Source: Caballeronia sordidicola
GTDB lineage: Bacteria > Pseudomonadota > Gammaproteobacteria > Burkholderiales > Burkholderiaceae
Direction of reading: 5' to 3'
Length of the DNA stretch: 53,536 nt
NCBI RefSeq assembly: GCF_000729995.1
Contig: NZ_JNFG01000207.1
Location: 1-53,536, forward strand
In this document: positions 8,266-16,708 of the stretch, piece by piece
Layout of the letters: the number at the start of each line of letters is the position of its first letter
Numbering within the stretch: the stretch's first letter is position 1
The notes under the pieces: model-generated
The model's input: only the letters and a program-made list of their open reading frames with translations
What the model was told of the DNA's origin: nothing
The model's database searches: none
Translations under genes and position numbers: made by a program

Positions 8266-8559
8266 TCAAGCGCCAATCAGGAAACGTTCCTTGTTGCGCC
8301 CAGCCAGCCACGCTGGAGGACGTCCACGTCCGCTCCATGTTTCGCCGGTCTTTGGATTGCGGTACTTCGGCGGCAGCGGCGCCTTCGTGGCCGGCCTGCC
8401 GCGCCTCGCAGAAAAGCCCAGCTCTTCGGCAGTCAGGTCGTAATCGACAATCTTTTGCTTGATATCCTCGATCACAACCGCGATTTCGTTCTGCTGTGCA
8501 ATCGCAACTTCCTTATGCAGTTTTTCGAGTTGTGCGGTCAGTTGCTTGTAGGTGGCCAT
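8266..8559 (-). CDS. H-NS-family nucleoid-associated protein
   Basis: This 97-residue protein has an N-terminal coiled-coil oligomerisation part (YKQLTAQLEKLHKEVAIAQQNEIAVVIEDIKQKI). The C-terminal H-NS DNA-binding motif is YRNPKTGETWSGRGRPPAWLAG, which carries the AT-hook-like GRGRPP loop that inserts in the minor groove. H-NS silences AT-rich and foreign DNA. Several paralogues per genome are usual in Burkholderia, and plasmid-borne ones can act as stealth proteins. The ATG at 8557-8559 gives the normal length. A longer frame adds 20 residues without family similarity. Confidence 0.95.
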   Translation of the reverse strand: MATYKQLTAQLEKLHKEVAIAQQNEIAVVIEDIKQKIVDYDLTAEELGFSARRGRPATKAPLPPKYRNPKTGETWSGRGRPPAWLAGRNKERFLIGA

Positions 8560-8639
8560 AAGCTTTTCTCTGGGTTCGGCATGCGCCCGAATTGGACATG
8601 GCGTGATAACGCCAGTCATCGGTTCTTACTCGTCACTGC

Positions 8640-9863
8640 TTAGTCGTCGATGGCGTCATACAGATGGCGCTCGAACACGGCTGCCATCGGGAAGGGTTCC
8701 ATGCTGCGTCGCTGGATCAGCATGATGCCGATCATGTTTTCAACCGGATCGGCGAACCAGCTCGTGCCGTACGCACCGGGCCAGCCGAACGAACCGGCAG
8801 AACGATAACCGAGCGTGCGTTGTTGCGCTGGATCGTCCACGATGGCCAAGCCCAATCCAAACCCTTGGCCCGCCCACAGAATCTGACCGAACGCGGGAAT
8901 GCGGCGCTGATCACGCGACAGGAAATTCGTGCGCATGAGATCGACCGACTGATGCGACAGCAGACGCGGACCGCGCGCGCGTTCATCGGCGTCACCTTGC
9001 AGACGGCCGCGGCCGAGCAGCAGGCGCGCGAAACGCAGATAGTCGTCGGCAGTGGAAACAAGGCCGCCTCCACCATTTTGAAAACGCGCCGGGTTGGCAA
9101 AGCGGCTCGATACCGGATGATCTTCCACCACGCGTTGTCGCGTGGCAGGATCAATGGCATAAGCCACCGACAAGCGTCCGAGTTTTTCCGGGGGCACCAC
9201 GAAGCTTGTGTCAGCCATTGCGAGTGGCTCGAAGATACGCGTACGGAAGAACGCATCAAGCGACATGCCGCTGATGCGCTGGATCAGCGCGCCGAGGACA
9301 TCGGTGGAGATGCCGTAGTGCCAGCGCGTGCCGGGCTGGAACATCAGGGGTAGTTCGGCCACGCGGTTCAGCCATGCCCCTGGATCAACCGATGCCTCGA
9401 CGCCGTTGAAAACGCTGCCGTAGGCGTCGGCTAGCGCGCCGAACGCGGTGAAGTTATACGCAAATCCGCCACGATGCGTCAGCAGATCGAGCAAGGTGAT
9501 GGGTGCGCGAGCGGGTTCCGTACTGTCGAGCGGCGCGGTGGGGTCGGTGAGCACTTTGGGATTGGCCAGCTCGGGCAACCAGCGCGTAATCGGATGATCG
9601 AGCGCAATGCGGCCTTCTTCCACCAGCATCAACGCAGCGACGCTGGTCACAGGTTTCGTCATGGAAGCAATGCGAAACAGCGTGTCACTCGTCATGGGCG
9701 TGAGGGCGTCGCTGTCGCTGTGACCCAGCGTATCGACTCGGGCTATTTCGCCGTTCCGCCAGACCAGGGTGACGCAACCGGCAACGTCGCCGGTCTCGAC
9801 GAACTGCTGCATCGCGGTACGCGTGCGCTGGAGGCGCGTGGTGCTGAATCCTGCGTCGGACAT
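8640..9863 (-). CDS. Serine hydrolase, class C beta-lactamase / esterase EstB family
   Basis: This 407-residue protein of the beta-lactamase/penicillin-binding-protein fold carries the catalytic SMTK (Ser-x-x-Lys, about residues 67-70, in FRIASMTKPVTSVAA) and a downstream Tyr motif (WHYGIS). The C-terminal GWPGAYGTSWFADP segment is typical of EstB-like esterases. No signal peptide is seen (MSDAGFSTTRLQRTRTAMQQ), so it is probably a cytoplasmic esterase rather than a periplasmic beta-lactamase. The start has a clear AGAGGG ribosome-binding site. Substrate unknown. The gene stands alone. Confidence 0.92.
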   Translation of the reverse strand: MSDAGFSTTRLQRTRTAMQQFVETGDVAGCVTLVWRNGEIARVDTLGHSDSDALTPMTSDTLFRIASMTKPVTSVAALMLVEEGRIALDHPITRWLPELANPKVLTDPTAPLDSTEPARAPITLLDLLTHRGGFAYNFTAFGALADAYGSVFNGVEASVDPGAWLNRVAELPLMFQPGTRWHYGISTDVLGALIQRISGMSLDAFFRTRIFEPLAMADTSFVVPPEKLGRLSVAYAIDPATRQRVVEDHPVSSRFANPARFQNGGGGLVSTADDYLRFARLLLGRGRLQGDADERARGPRLLSHQSVDLMRTNFLSRDQRRIPAFGQILWAGQGFGLGLAIVDDPAQQRTLGYRSAGSFGWPGAYGTSWFADPVENMIGIMLIQRRSMEPFPMAAVFERHLYDAIDD

Positions 9864-10001
9864 TCAATCCCTCTATATACGCATATTCTCAGCACATCAT
9901 TTAAGCACGCCAGCAATTGGACTCCAAGGGAAGATTTACCTCGGGTTGTAACTCGGTGACACAAAAACGGGAAATTAAACCAGTAAATCCTTACACATTC
10001 T

Positions 10002-10220
10002 TTAAACCAGCGAGTAATTCAATCCGATGCTGGCCTCAAGTTGTTCGAGCCGGTCTTTGATTCGCAGCATGCGCGATCGCTGCGCGGGTACAAGCGCATT
10101 CAATGCGACCAAATCAATCCTTTTACGCCAGTAAGACAAGGGGATACGGTCATCGGCGGAAATTCTTCCGATTACCCGCTCCAGATGGAGAATATCCGTT
10201 TCGATTTGCCGATGATTCAT
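10002..10220 (-). CDS. Small hypothetical protein (72 aa) divergent from LuxR regulator
   Basis: The start at 10218-10220 has GGAG at a fair distance. The protein is helical and charged (HRQIETDILHLERVIGRISADDR ... RMLRIKDRLEQLEASIG) and likely a short helical hairpin. It has no signal peptide. It is transcribed away from the LuxR gene with about 280 bases between, an arrangement that often marks a regulator and its target. Function not recognised. Confidence 0.5.
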   Translation of the reverse strand: MNHRQIETDILHLERVIGRISADDRIPLSYWRKRIDLVALNALVPAQRSRMLRIKDRLEQLEASIGLNYSLV

Positions 10221-10497
10221 TCACTACTCCAAGGTAGATGTTATTTTTACTTTTATGAAACGAATGTAAGGCAACACACGGAACAGATAACCGTTTCCGG
10301 TGTCACAAACTAGATGCTCTGAGTTAGCACAATGCGCGGCCCGCGCCGCCGGAAGAAGGCAGCACAAGCTCTGGAAGGGATTCCTATAGAATATCGGAGT
10401 GTGCGGGGTGTTGTATATTCCGCAAATGCGGAACAGTAAAAATGCAATAAGCCGGCGTTCGGGATCGGCAAATTATCCGCATAACAGGAGAAAATGG

Positions 10498-11571
10498 ATG
10501 CTTCTTGAAAGCGACCCATACGATCAGGCTGTGAACGTTATATATGAAACGCTTACGCACCCTCGCGCGTGGCATGCCGTATGCGCTGCGATCGCGGGCT
10601 TGATTGGCGCCCGCGCAGTCTGGATAACCGTCAGCAATAAGCAGCTTGCTAATATGAATTCCGAAAGTTTCGGAAATCGAGAAAATACAAATTATTACAA
10701 GACTCCGGGTAATCAGGCTGCGGAAACGCCTAAAAATCCAATTGAATCGTTTGCGCGCTTCGAATCGGATCAGAAAGGTGCTGATTCCGCGAACATAAAG
10801 GCATCGGCACATGTTTCAAGCCGGCATATTCTCGATACCCGCGAATTGCTGATCACGCTGGCCTGCGAGTTTGTATCGGAAAGCGGGCCTCTTATTCCGT
10901 CGGAGCCGTGCTGGCTTGATCGCCTGATGCCGCATCTTTCACGCGCTGCACAACTTCAGGACGTGCGTTATTTCGCGACGCCCGAGCTTTTCGCCCGTGT
11001 TCCATTTCTAAACGAATGGCGCCAGCCGGCCATGCTCGTCGCGCTGAATGGGGCGGTGCTCCGCCTTAACGACGCAACCAGGCAGATGCTGGGACGAACC
11101 AGGTTGGTTCAGGTCATCGACGGCAAGCTTGAATTGCAAGGCGCGGTGCAGCGCCGGATTCTGGACGAATGTCTCGCGGCGGCAGACGTGACGCCGGCTT
11201 ATCGAATGCTTCGGTTGACGGAAGAGCACCATGGTGAGCCCGCGGTTCAAGGCGCGCTATACGTGTTTTATCACCCGGTCGCAGTGAGCCGCGGGCACGC
11301 AGCGCTGCTCACGTTTTATCACCCGGATTCACCGCCTATTGTGGATCCGGATCTGCTCGCGAGCGCGTTCGACCTGACGCCGGCGGAATGCCGCGTGGCC
11401 TGTCATATAGCGGAAGGGCGCACGCCCAAGGAAATAGCCAGCCAGACCGGCGTGCAGCACGACACGGTGCGCAAACAGTTGCAGGCGATCTATCAAAAGA
11501 CGGCAACGAATCGCCAGGTCGACCTGATTCGCCTGCTGCTCAACCTGCCCGCGCACCCGGCGCTGAATTAG
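10498..11571 (+). CDS. LuxR-family transcriptional regulator
   Basis: This 357-residue protein has a C-terminal GerE/LuxR helix-turn-helix at about residues 288-345 (FDLTPAECRVACHIAEGRTPKEIASQTGVQHDTVRKQLQAIYQKTATNRQVDLIRLLL). The N-terminal 280 residues have no recognised autoinducer-binding or receiver domain. The middle (MLVALNGAVLRLNDATRQML) resembles PAS-like segments of other stand-alone LuxR proteins. The ATG at 10498 is preferred over the longer frame at 10399 because AGGAG lies 7 bases before it. Ligand and targets are unknown. The 5' third is less GC-rich than the 3' part. Confidence 0.88.
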   Translation: MLLESDPYDQAVNVIYETLTHPRAWHAVCAAIAGLIGARAVWITVSNKQLANMNSESFGNRENTNYYKTPGNQAAETPKNPIESFARFESDQKGADSANIKASAHVSSRHILDTRELLITLACEFVSESGPLIPSEPCWLDRLMPHLSRAAQLQDVRYFATPELFARVPFLNEWRQPAMLVALNGAVLRLNDATRQMLGRTRLVQVIDGKLELQGAVQRRILDECLAAADVTPAYRMLRLTEEHHGEPAVQGALYVFYHPVAVSRGHAALLTFYHPDSPPIVDPDLLASAFDLTPAECRVACHIAEGRTPKEIASQTGVQHDTVRKQLQAIYQKTATNRQVDLIRLLLNLPAHPALN

Positions 11572-11598
11572 AGCGTTGGTTTGCGCGAAGGCCTGGCG

Positions 11599-11865
11599 TT
11601 ACTTCGCCTTACACGCGATCAACAGGCTGTTCTGGCCGTTGTCGCTGCTTTGATCGAGGACGTCGTAACTGCCTGCGCACAACGCACGGGCATTTTCCTG
11701 GCAGTTACTCCAGCCGCCGTTGGCCGGGCACTGGATCATGCTGGTCGGACGGCCATCGGATGAAAAGAGCGGCGGCGCGCTACTGCACGCGGACAACATC
11801 AACGCCGCAGCCGCAGGCGGCAACAGCGCCAGAAAACGCGATGCTCGTACGCTGGAAATCTTCAT
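11599..11865 (-). CDS. Small lipoprotein (88 aa)
   Basis: The signal peptide ends LMLSAC, a good lipobox, so the protein is predicted to be lipid-anchored with about 62 mature residues. The mature part carries four more Cys (IQCPANGGWSNCQENARALCAGSYDVLDQ ... LIACKAK), probably two disulfides. NCQENARALCAGSYDVLD resembles small Burkholderia exported proteins whose function is unknown. It converges with the LuxR gene. Confidence 0.8.
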   Translation of the reverse strand: MKISSVRASRFLALLPPAAAALMLSACSSAPPLFSSDGRPTSMIQCPANGGWSNCQENARALCAGSYDVLDQSSDNGQNSLLIACKAK

Positions 11866-11986
11866 CCGGAACCCCTTTTAACGCTGTTTTTATTGATCCC
11901 ACAAGTATGCCATGCGGAGCTTTCGGCTTGCCTCCCTGGCCGTACGGATCGTGCGCTAGAGCAGGACCTTCTTTGGTGCGTTCGCG

Positions 11987-12235
11987 CTACTTTTGAAGCC
12001 CCCAGATGTCGCTGTCGATCATCTCGACGCGGGCGTCGATCTTCGCTTTTACATCGGCGAGCGCCTGGTTGTAGAAATGCGCGCCGATGAGCTTCGATAA
12101 CTCGTCAAGCCATTCCTTCGCCTCGAACTGCCCAAGCCGGGTGTCGAAGCGCTCTTGCGCCAGGCGCTGCAACTGGTCGATGGCAAGCGCCTCGAGCTCG
12201 CGGGACAACACCGTCTTGTTCGTGTCTTTGCTCAT
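11987..12235 (-). CDS. DUF2164 family protein
   Basis: This 82-residue cytoplasmic protein matches the DUF2164 pattern: LSRELEALAIDQLQRLAQERFDTRLGQFEAKEWLDELSKLIGAHFYNQALADVKAKI, ending in the family-typical FYNQ. The start is the ATG at 12233-12235; a TTG further up also opens the frame. It begins 18 bases after the stop of the sigma-54 regulator on the same strand, so it is likely the last gene of that transcript. Function unknown. Confidence 0.82.
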   Translation of the reverse strand: MSKDTNKTVLSRELEALAIDQLQRLAQERFDTRLGQFEAKEWLDELSKLIGAHFYNQALADVKAKIDARVEMIDSDIWGLQK

Positions 12236-12252
12236 GTTTGTTTGCTCATGGT

Positions 12253-13698
12253 TCAAACGTCTATGCCCAGTGCGACGATCTTCTTGTACATCGTCGCCCG
12301 GCCAATGCCAATCCGCTGCGCCGCCTCTGCCACGCGGCCGCCGCTTGCGCGCAGGGCCTCTGAGAGGAAACGCTTTTCGAAACCCGCCATGGCTTCGGTG
12401 TAGGACGTCGTATCGGTTTGCTCCGCTGCGCCCGCGGGTTCCGGCGATGCCCCCGCGCTCGCTGCACCCCTGAAGGCGCCGAGCGCACGGGCATCAATAT
12501 GCTCACTGTCCGACAACATCACCGCGCGCTCCAGCACGTTGCGTAACTCGCGCACGTTGCCCGGCCACGAATACCCGCAGAGCAGGCGCAACGCGTCGTC
12601 ATGAAGCACGAACTGGCCGGCGTGACGCGGGCGGGCATCGGCGGAAAGCTCCTCGAGCATGGCGTACACCAGCGCTTCAATATCCCCCGCCCGCTCGCGC
12701 AACGGCGGCGCGTGAATGGACAACACGTTCAGCCGATAAAACAAGTCCGCGCGAAACCGGCCGCTGGCGACCAGCGCCGGCAAATCCGCCGATGTCGCCG
12801 CGATGATCCGGACATCGGTGCGCACGATCCGGTTCGATCCCAGCGGCTCGAACTCCTTCTCTTGCAACACGCGCAGCAACTTGCCCTGCAGCACGAGCGG
12901 CATATCGCCGATTTCATCGAGGAAGAGCGTGCCGCCATCGGCCAGTTCGAACTTGCCTACACGGCCTTTGCGATCCGCGCCCGTGTACGCGCCCGCCGCC
13001 GCACCGAAAAACTCCACTTCCAGCAAGGTGTCCGGAATCGCCGCGACGTTCACGCTCACGAGCGGCCGCGCGGCGCGCGTGGATGCGCCGTGAATCGCGT
13101 GCGCCAGCAGCTCCTTGCCCGTACCCGTTTCGCCGGACAGGAGCACGGGCGAATCGACCTGCGCGGCGCGGCGCGCCTGGCGTTTGACATCGAGGCTCGC
13201 GGCGCTCGTCCCCACGAAACTCGCAAACGTGTACTTCGCGCGCCGTGCCTGCGCGAGCGATTGCCGTGTCGCGATCAGTTCCTGCTGCACGCGCGAGTAG
13301 TGCGAAAAGAGCGGCGTGAGCGCTTTCATTTCATCGAAGAGCGCGAAACCAATGGCCCCGACCGTCTGGCCGAAATCGTCCTTCAGCGGCAGGCGCGTAA
13401 CGACCAGCGGCTCGCGATCCGTTTCCAGCAGATCTAGCAGGATCGGCTTGCCCGTTGTCACGACTTCGCGCATCAGGCTGTTCGGAATCACCGATTCGCA
13501 ATCGCGGCCAATCGCCTCTTGCGGGTCGGAAAACCCGAAGCGCGCCGCGTAGCGTTTATTGATCCAGACGACCCGCGATTCTTTGTCTACGATAAATGTG
13601 CCTTCGCTGAAATTCTCGAAGGTCTTGAAAAGCGAATCCATCGCGCGACGCAAAACGTCGCTGTAATCGACGGGGACGTGCGTCCAGTCGTTATGCAT
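12253..13698 (-). CDS. Sigma-54-dependent enhancer-binding regulator (PAS-AAA+-Fis)
   Basis: This 481-residue NtrC-family activator has three parts. A PAS sensor covers about residues 20-125. The AAA+ domain has Walker A GETGTGKE (189-196), the sigma-54 contact loop GAYTGA (236-241; Tyr replaces the usual Phe) and Walker B LFLDEI (258-263). The C-terminal Fis-type helix (about 445-478) contains RVAEAAQRIGIGRATMYKKI. There is no receiver domain, so it probably senses a small molecule through PAS. It diverges from the GntP permease and hydroxybutyrate dehydrogenase genes, whose promoter has a sigma-54 box, and is their likely activator. Confidence 0.95.
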   Translation of the reverse strand: MHNDWTHVPVDYSDVLRRAMDSLFKTFENFSEGTFIVDKESRVVWINKRYAARFGFSDPQEAIGRDCESVIPNSLMREVVTTGKPILLDLLETDREPLVVTRLPLKDDFGQTVGAIGFALFDEMKALTPLFSHYSRVQQELIATRQSLAQARRAKYTFASFVGTSAASLDVKRQARRAAQVDSPVLLSGETGTGKELLAHAIHGASTRAARPLVSVNVAAIPDTLLEVEFFGAAAGAYTGADRKGRVGKFELADGGTLFLDEIGDMPLVLQGKLLRVLQEKEFEPLGSNRIVRTDVRIIAATSADLPALVASGRFRADLFYRLNVLSIHAPPLRERAGDIEALVYAMLEELSADARPRHAGQFVLHDDALRLLCGYSWPGNVRELRNVLERAVMLSDSEHIDARALGAFRGAASAGASPEPAGAAEQTDTTSYTEAMAGFEKRFLSEALRASGGRVAEAAQRIGIGRATMYKKIVALGIDV

Positions 13699-13717
13699 CC
13701 GGTGTCTCGTGAAGTTT

Positions 13718-13781
13718 TCTCGATATCGAGACAGAATATCTCGAAACGTGGAAACACGGCAACAATGCTGTGAAACATTGT
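13718..13781. promoter_or_regulatory. Candidate enhancer sites for the sigma-54 regulator
   Basis: A perfect 14-bp palindrome, TCTCGATATCGAGA (13718-13731), and an inverted repeat ACAATG/CATTGT (13762-13767 and 13776-13781) lie about 120-190 bases upstream of the -24/-12 promoter. That is the usual distance for enhancer-binding protein sites. They also flank the regulator's own start, so autoregulation is possible. Confidence 0.5.
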
Positions 13782-13900
13782 GTGACCGGCCGTTCGGGTG
13801 AATCTGGCGACACGGCGTTGTCTCGATTGGTAGACATTATTCCACGCGCTCGGGGCTCACTGGAGCCGCACCTCCTTGCTGGGCAACGCTTCGTGGTCTT

Positions 13901-13916
13901 TGGCATGAATGCTGCA
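13901..13916 (+). promoter_or_regulatory. Sigma-54 (-24/-12) promoter for gntP-hbdH
   Basis: TGGCATGAATGCTGCA keeps the invariant GG and GC of the -24/-12 promoter at the exact spacing and matches the TGGCAC/TTGCA consensus at most positions. Transcription should start near 13928, about 60 bases before the permease ATG. It faces away from the sigma-54 activator gene. Confidence 0.7.
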
Positions 13917-13986
13917 TAGAGGGCGCACCCATTTCCGGACGGCTATTGCTACTGCGCCCGGGCACACAACAACTAACGGAGACTTA

Positions 13987-15387
13987 ATGTCGTTCATCAT
14001 CGTCCTCGGCGCCCTGGCGTTCCTCATGCTCGCCGCGTATCGCGGATACAGCGTGATCCTGGTGGCGCCGCTCGCCGCGCTCGCCGCCGTCCTGCTCACC
14101 GAACCCGCCGCCGTCGCGCCGGTGTTCTCCGGCATCTTCATGGAAAAGATGGTCGGCTTCGTGAAGCTCTACTTCCCCGTGTTCCTGCTCGGCGCCGTAT
14201 TCGGCAAAGTGGTGGAGTTGTCGGGATTCTCCGAATCAATCGTGGCCGCCGCCATTCGATATATCGGCAAGACGCGCGTCAATGCGGTGATTGTCGCGGT
14301 GTGCGCGTTGCTCACCTATGGCGGCGTGTCGCTGTTCGTGGTCGTATTCGCGGTCTATCCGTTCGCGGCCGAAATGTATCGGCAAAGCAATATCCCGAAG
14401 CGGCTGATGCCCGGCGCCATCGCGCTTGGTGCGTTCTCCTTCACCATGGATTCGCTGCCGGGTACGCCGCAGATTCAGAACATTATCCCCACCACCTTCT
14501 TCAAGACCACCGGTTGGGCCGCGCCGTGGCTTGGCACGATTGGTTCGCTGTTTATCGTCGTGGTCGGGTTGAGTTTCCTGGAGTGGCGCCGCCGTTCAGT
14601 CATGGCGACTGGTGAAGGCTACGGCACGTCGCTCGTGAACGAACCGGAGCGCGTGGAAAGCACGCATTTGCCGAATCCGTTGCTCGCGGTTGCACCGCTG
14701 ATTCTGGTGGGCGTTGCGAACTTCGCGCTGACCAAGCTGATCCCGGTCTGGTACGGCGACAGCTATTCGGTGGCCCCTAACGTGTTGCCGGGCGTTCACG
14801 CGCCGGTGGTCACAGCGATCAAATCGGTTGTCGCGATCTGGGCCGTGGAGGGTGCGCTGCTGCTCGGCATCCTGCTGGTTGTATTGACGGCATTCGGACG
14901 CGTGCGCGAACGATTTGCGGTAGGAACGAAAGCGGCGGTTGGCGGGGCGTTGCTCGCCTCGCTGAACACCGCGTCCGAGTACGGGTTTGGCGGCGTGATC
15001 GCGGCGTTGCCGGGGTTTATCGTGGTCAGCGATGCGCTCAAGAGCATCCCGAATCCGCTCGTGAACGCGGCTGTTTCAGTGAGTTCGCTGGCAGGCATCA
15101 CGGGCTCGGCGTCGGGCGGCATGAGCATCGCGCTGGCGGCCATGTCGGATACGTTCATCAAAGGCGCGCAGGCGGCGCACATTCCGCTGGAAGTGCTGCA
15201 TCGCGTGGTCGCAATGGCCAGTGGCGGCATGGACACGCTGCCGCATAACGGCGCGGTGATCACGTTGCTGGCCGTGACCGGGTTGACGCACCGCGAGTCG
15301 TATCGGGACATCTTCGCCGTGACGATCATCAAGACGCTGGCCGTGTTCTTTGTGATCGCGGTGTATTACACGACCGGGCTGGTTTAA
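13987..15387 (+). CDS. GntP-family permease, probably for 3-hydroxybutyrate
   Basis: This 466-residue polytopic protein of the GntP family has about 12-13 hydrophobic segments throughout (MSFIIVLGALAFLMLAAYRGYSV at the start). Family features include GGVSLFVVVFAVYPFAAEMYR and the GITGSASGGMSIALAAM region. GntP members are proton-coupled carriers for hydroxy-acids. The downstream 3-hydroxybutyrate dehydrogenase makes D-3-hydroxybutyrate the likely cargo, by inference from context. GGAG at 13979-13982 supports the ATG at 13987 over a longer frame. Expression is probably sigma-54-dependent. Confidence 0.9.
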   Translation: MSFIIVLGALAFLMLAAYRGYSVILVAPLAALAAVLLTEPAAVAPVFSGIFMEKMVGFVKLYFPVFLLGAVFGKVVELSGFSESIVAAAIRYIGKTRVNAVIVAVCALLTYGGVSLFVVVFAVYPFAAEMYRQSNIPKRLMPGAIALGAFSFTMDSLPGTPQIQNIIPTTFFKTTGWAAPWLGTIGSLFIVVVGLSFLEWRRRSVMATGEGYGTSLVNEPERVESTHLPNPLLAVAPLILVGVANFALTKLIPVWYGDSYSVAPNVLPGVHAPVVTAIKSVVAIWAVEGALLLGILLVVLTAFGRVRERFAVGTKAAVGGALLASLNTASEYGFGGVIAALPGFIVVSDALKSIPNPLVNAAVSVSSLAGITGSASGGMSIALAAMSDTFIKGAQAAHIPLEVLHRVVAMASGGMDTLPHNGAVITLLAVTGLTHRESYRDIFAVTIIKTLAVFFVIAVYYTTGLV

Positions 15388-15517
15388 GGCTTTTGATTTT
15401 GCCTTTGCATCGGCGGCGCACGTTGATTCCCGCCGATGCAAACCAGCATCGCTCATCCGCATCTGGCAAACTTGGCCGCTGCCGCCTCCCCATTGCTCTC
15501 CCACAGGACTTCCTCTC

Positions 15518-16318
15518 ATGACCTCATCCGCAGCAGCACCGCTCGCCGGCAAAACCGCGCTCGTCACCGGATCGACGAGCGGCATCGGACTTGGAATCGC
15601 TACCGCCCTGGCGCAAGCCGGCGCGAATCTCGTGTTGAACGGCTTCGGCGACGCTGCTGTCATCCAGGGCGCCATCGCGCAGATCGAACAGCATGGCGTG
15701 AAGGCCGTGCATCACGGCGCGGATATGTCGAAGTCCGCTGAGATTGAAGCCATGTTCGCTTTCGCCACCGAGCAATTCGGCACCGTCGATGTGCTCGTGA
15801 ACAACGCCGGCATCCAGCACGTTGCGACGATCGATACCTTCCCCGTCGACAAGTGGGACGCGATTATCGCCATCAACCTGAGCTCGGCGTTTCATACCAT
15901 GCGCGTGGCGTTGCCGAAGATGCGCGACAGCGGCTGGGGCCGCGTGATCAACGTGGCTTCCGCGCATGGGCTGGTGGGCTCGGTGGGAAAATCGGCTTAC
16001 GTGGCGGCCAAGCATGGCATTGTCGGCCTGACGAAAGTGGCTGCACTCGAAAACGCGCGCACGGGCGTGACGGTCAACGCAATCTGCCCGGGATTCGTGC
16101 TGACGCCGTTGGTGCAAAAGCAGATCGACGATATTGCGACACGCGACAGCATTTCTCCGGACGCCGCGCGCTCGAAGTTGCTGGGAGAGAAACAGCCGTC
16201 GGAGCAATTCGTGACGCCGGAACAGATCGGCAAGCTGGCCGTGTTCCTGTGCTCGGAAGGCGCCGATGAAATGCGCGGTGCTGCGCTTCAGATCGATGGC
16301 GGGTGGACGTCGCAGTGA
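15518..16318 (+). CDS. hbdH: 3-hydroxybutyrate dehydrogenase (SDR family)
   Basis: This 266-residue classical short-chain dehydrogenase has the cofactor loop TGSTSGIGLG (about 17-26), the NNAG motif (about 91-94), the catalytic Ser in VINVASAHGLVGS and the YVAAK pair. ICPGFVLTPLV and the C-terminal LQIDGGWTSQ are typical of bacterial D-3-hydroxybutyrate dehydrogenase. The enzyme oxidises D-3-hydroxybutyrate to acetoacetate with NAD+ and links polyhydroxybutyrate breakdown to central metabolism. It lies 130 bases downstream of the GntP permease on the same strand and is likely in its sigma-54-driven operon. Confidence 0.9.
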   Translation: MTSSAAAPLAGKTALVTGSTSGIGLGIATALAQAGANLVLNGFGDAAVIQGAIAQIEQHGVKAVHHGADMSKSAEIEAMFAFATEQFGTVDVLVNNAGIQHVATIDTFPVDKWDAIIAINLSSAFHTMRVALPKMRDSGWGRVINVASAHGLVGSVGKSAYVAAKHGIVGLTKVAALENARTGVTVNAICPGFVLTPLVQKQIDDIATRDSISPDAARSKLLGEKQPSEQFVTPEQIGKLAVFLCSEGADEMRGAALQIDGGWTSQ

Positions 16319-16394
16319 AGCTTACGATGCGCGAGAGCGCGTGCCTGACGTGGCAACCGTTGGTACTATCGGGGTTCGTAGAACGGAGACTCCG

Positions 16395-16628
16395 ATGACG
16401 GCCGAACACAATCGAACAGAAGAAGCGCGGGCGATGGAGCGCATAGTCAATGCCACGCGGCAGGTACAGACCGCGTTCACGGCGTTGCAGGGCCACTTTC
16501 CGCCGGAAGGTGATGGCAGGCCGTCGCAGATGGCATTGCAGACTTTCGACGCCGCGCTCCAGGAGCTGGAGGAAGCGCAAGCCGCGTTCGACACCATGTT
16601 GAACGACCTGTTCGACGGCAACCGCTAA
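16395..16628 (+). CDS. Hypothetical helical protein (77 aa)
   Basis: GGAG at 16385-16388 points to the ATG at 16395. The protein is charged and mostly helical (EEARAMERIVNATRQVQTAFTALQGHF ... LQTFDAALQELEEAQAAFDTMLNDLF), suggesting a short helical bundle or coiled coil. It has no signal peptide. It lies 76 bases after hbdH but has its own leader, so operon membership is uncertain. Not recognised. Confidence 0.65.
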   Translation: MTAEHNRTEEARAMERIVNATRQVQTAFTALQGHFPPEGDGRPSQMALQTFDAALQELEEAQAAFDTMLNDLFDGNR

Positions 16629-16708
16629 AACGGTTTGATGCAGGGTTTGATTCGTTCGCGCCAAGGGTAACCGGCCGGTGGCCGCCACCCACGGCGCGAG
16701 CGAAACTC

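Noticed and set aside
13987..15387. Same function for the two GntP permeases
   Set aside because: The protein at 46648 carries gluconate-type signatures (PPHPGPL, ATGSATVAT) that this one lacks, so different substrates are likelier.
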